Assembly: GCF_016616425.1 (NCBI RefSeq)
Contig: NZ_CP067101.1
Location: forward strand, 2,604,001-2,668,000
DNA length: 64,000 nt
DNA from: Bradyrhizobium diazoefficiens
Lineage (GTDB): Bacteria; Pseudomonadota; Alphaproteobacteria; Rhizobiales; Xanthobacteraceae
Direction of reading: 5' to 3'
The notes under the pieces were generated by a model that was given only the letters and a program-made list of their open reading frames with translations, was not told where the DNA came from and did no database searches. This document shows, one piece after another, positions 62,948-64,000 of this stretch (its first letter is position 1; each line of letters opens with the position of its first letter). Position numbers and translations under genes: made by a program.

Positions 62948-64000
62948 CTAACCGGATGCGCGCTGCAATTCGGCGGAGCTGGCGTCGTCGAATTTTCCGG
63001 ATGCGGTCGACGTTGCCGTCTTGCGTGTCAACGGCACCTCCAGACGGCACAACAGGCCCTCGGCCCGCCAATCGAACTGCGCCTGTCCACCGAGCTGGGA
63101 CTCGACGCTCGCAAGCAGGCTCCGCGTGCCGAAGCCGCGAGATTTCGGCGTCATGACGAGCGGACCGCCGGATTCCTCCCAGCTCAGCCTCAGCAGCTGA
63201 TCCTCAACCTGCCAGCCGATCGTGAGCCGTCCCGACCTGGTCGAGAGGGCGCCATACTTGGCCGAGTTGGTAAAGAGCTCGTGCAGCGCGAGCGCCAGCG
63301 TCTGGGCCGTCGCCGGCACCAACTGGACCTCCGGCCCCGCCAATATGATCTGGCCGCCGAGCGAATAGGGCGCAAGCTCCTCGTCGATCAGCTTGGAGAG
63401 CTCGGCGCCCTGCCAGCTCGACAGCGACAGGATGGTGTGCACGCGCGCCAGGGCATTGATGCGTCCCTCGACGGCATTGACATAGGCCTTGACCTCGTCG
63501 GCACGGGTGAGGCGCACGATCGACTGCGCCAGCGCCAGCGCATTTTTGGCGCGATGATCGACTTCCCGTGCCAGAAGATTCTGCCGCTCCTCGGCACGCT
63601 TGCGCTCGGTGATGTCCACGGTGACGCCGCTCACGCGCACGACGCGACTGCTATCGTCCACCGTTGCTGCCGCCGTCCCGACGCACCAGCGCACCTCGCC
63701 GTCGGGCCGCATGATGCGGAATTCGGTCTCGTAAGCCCGCGCGCCCTTGTTGAACTCGGCAATCGCCTTGCGCAACTGATCGACGTCGTCGGGATGCAGC
63801 AGCGCCTGAACGTTGGCCGGGTTGACCTCGAAGCTCTCGGGGTTGACTCCAAAGATGTGATATTGCCCTTCGTCCCACATCCAGTCGCCGCTGATCCAGT
63901 CCCAATCCCAGGATCCCATCTTGCCGGCGGCGATCGCCATGCTGCGCCGTTGCTCGCTCTCGCGCAGCTTCGCGGTGGAGTTCTCCAGTTCCGCCGTGCG
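62948..64000 (-). CDS. PAS-HWE/HisKA_2 sensor histidine kinase, N terminus outside the window
   Basis: The frame is open from the right edge to the stop at 62948 (350 codons seen). A PAS domain (GSWDWDWISGDWMWDEGQYHIFGVNPE to GVTVDITERKRAEE) precedes the histidine box ARE-VDHRAKNALALAQSIVRLT and an HWE/HATPase part with LALHELFTNSAKYGALS and GFGTRSLLASVESQLGG. Before the PAS domain the visible TAELENSTAKLRESEQRR is a coiled linker, so more sensor modules lie upstream. It ends about 100 bases from the convergent gene at 62628. Confidence 0.88.
   Translation of the reverse strand, partial: RTAELENSTAKLRESEQRRSMAIAAGKMGSWDWDWISGDWMWDEGQYHIFGVNPESFEVNPANVQALLHPDDVDQLRKAIAEFNKGARAYETEFRIMRPDGEVRWCVGTAAATVDDSSRVVRVSGVTVDITERKRAEERQNLLAREVDHRAKNALALAQSIVRLTRADEVKAYVNAVEGRINALARVHTILSLSSWQGAELSKLIDEELAPYSLGGQIILAGPEVQLVPATAQTLALALHELFTNSAKYGALSTRSGRLTIGWQVEDQLLRLSWEESGGPLVMTPKSRGFGTRSLLASVESQLGGQAQFDWRAEGLLCRLEVPLTRKTATSTASGKFDDASSAELQRASG

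Overview
The window looks like a piece of a Bradyrhizobium-type alphaproteobacterial chromosome. This rests on protein style (red-type cbbL/cbbS with cbbX, class II CbbA, HWE/HisKA_2 kinases), high GC and many short rhizobial proteins of unknown function. It is my reading of the sequence, not a database result. It splits into an accessory left part (about 1-40.3 kb) and a conserved right part (about 40.3-64 kb).

Left part. 1-5.8 kb holds a DUF937 protein, a sensor kinase, many small stress-type proteins (DUF3606, zinc ribbon), an ArsR-SRPBCC pair and a MAPEG protein, mixed with decayed genes. 6-17 kb is a first catabolic module: a frameshifted winged-helix/TPR regulator, TctC-type binding protein, O-methyltransferase, DUF3237, MFS carrier, flavin reductase, cupin, flavin monooxygenase of acyl-CoA dehydrogenase fold, carboxylesterase and PaaX repressor. 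17-18 kb holds relics of an FAA hydrolase and a LysR gene.

18-34.5 kb is a second, tightly packed module: RidA, a second flavin monooxygenase, a Crp/Fnr regulator, a second flavin reductase, a complete branched-chain-type ABC importer (with LivM and LivG fused), FAD oxidoreductase, cupin, amidase, alpha/beta hydrolase, a fused indolepyruvate:ferredoxin oxidoreductase and a doubly broken SDR. Three near-identical palindromes, KGTATC-N4-GATACH (K = T/G, H = A/C/T), stand in the three promoter regions of this module and nowhere else that I noticed. They look like operators of the module's own Crp/Fnr protein, whose recognition helix lacks the usual glutamate. The gene set resembles the logic of the Rut pyrimidine pathway, built from different families, and suggests uptake and ring-opening of a nitrogen-containing aromatic or heterocyclic compound.

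34.5-40.3 kb carries a DMT permease and a collapsed partial copy of it, MaoC, GNAT, a PaaI thioesterase, EthD and HxlR proteins, and two 3' tRNA remnants on the + strand: one like tRNA-Arg(CCG), one clearly tRNA-Pro(CGG) from the anticodon arm to CCA. The second is the expected scar of an island inserted into tRNA-Pro and probably marks the island's right border.

Right part. 40.7-47.2 kb has exported CAP and LysM proteins, small proteins, a junction of broken focA-like and BrnT/BrnA-like genes, and two copies of a palindromic repeat. 47.2-57.1 kb is the Calvin cycle operon cbbFPTALSX(E) with divergent cbbR; cbbE has lost its start through a one-base deletion in a C run. 57-64 kb has a GGDEF/EAL relic, a truncated UspA, a DegP/HtrA protease with a hairpin over its start region, a histone-like basic protein, several very small proteins (one behind a LexA-type box) and a PAS/HWE histidine kinase running off the right edge.
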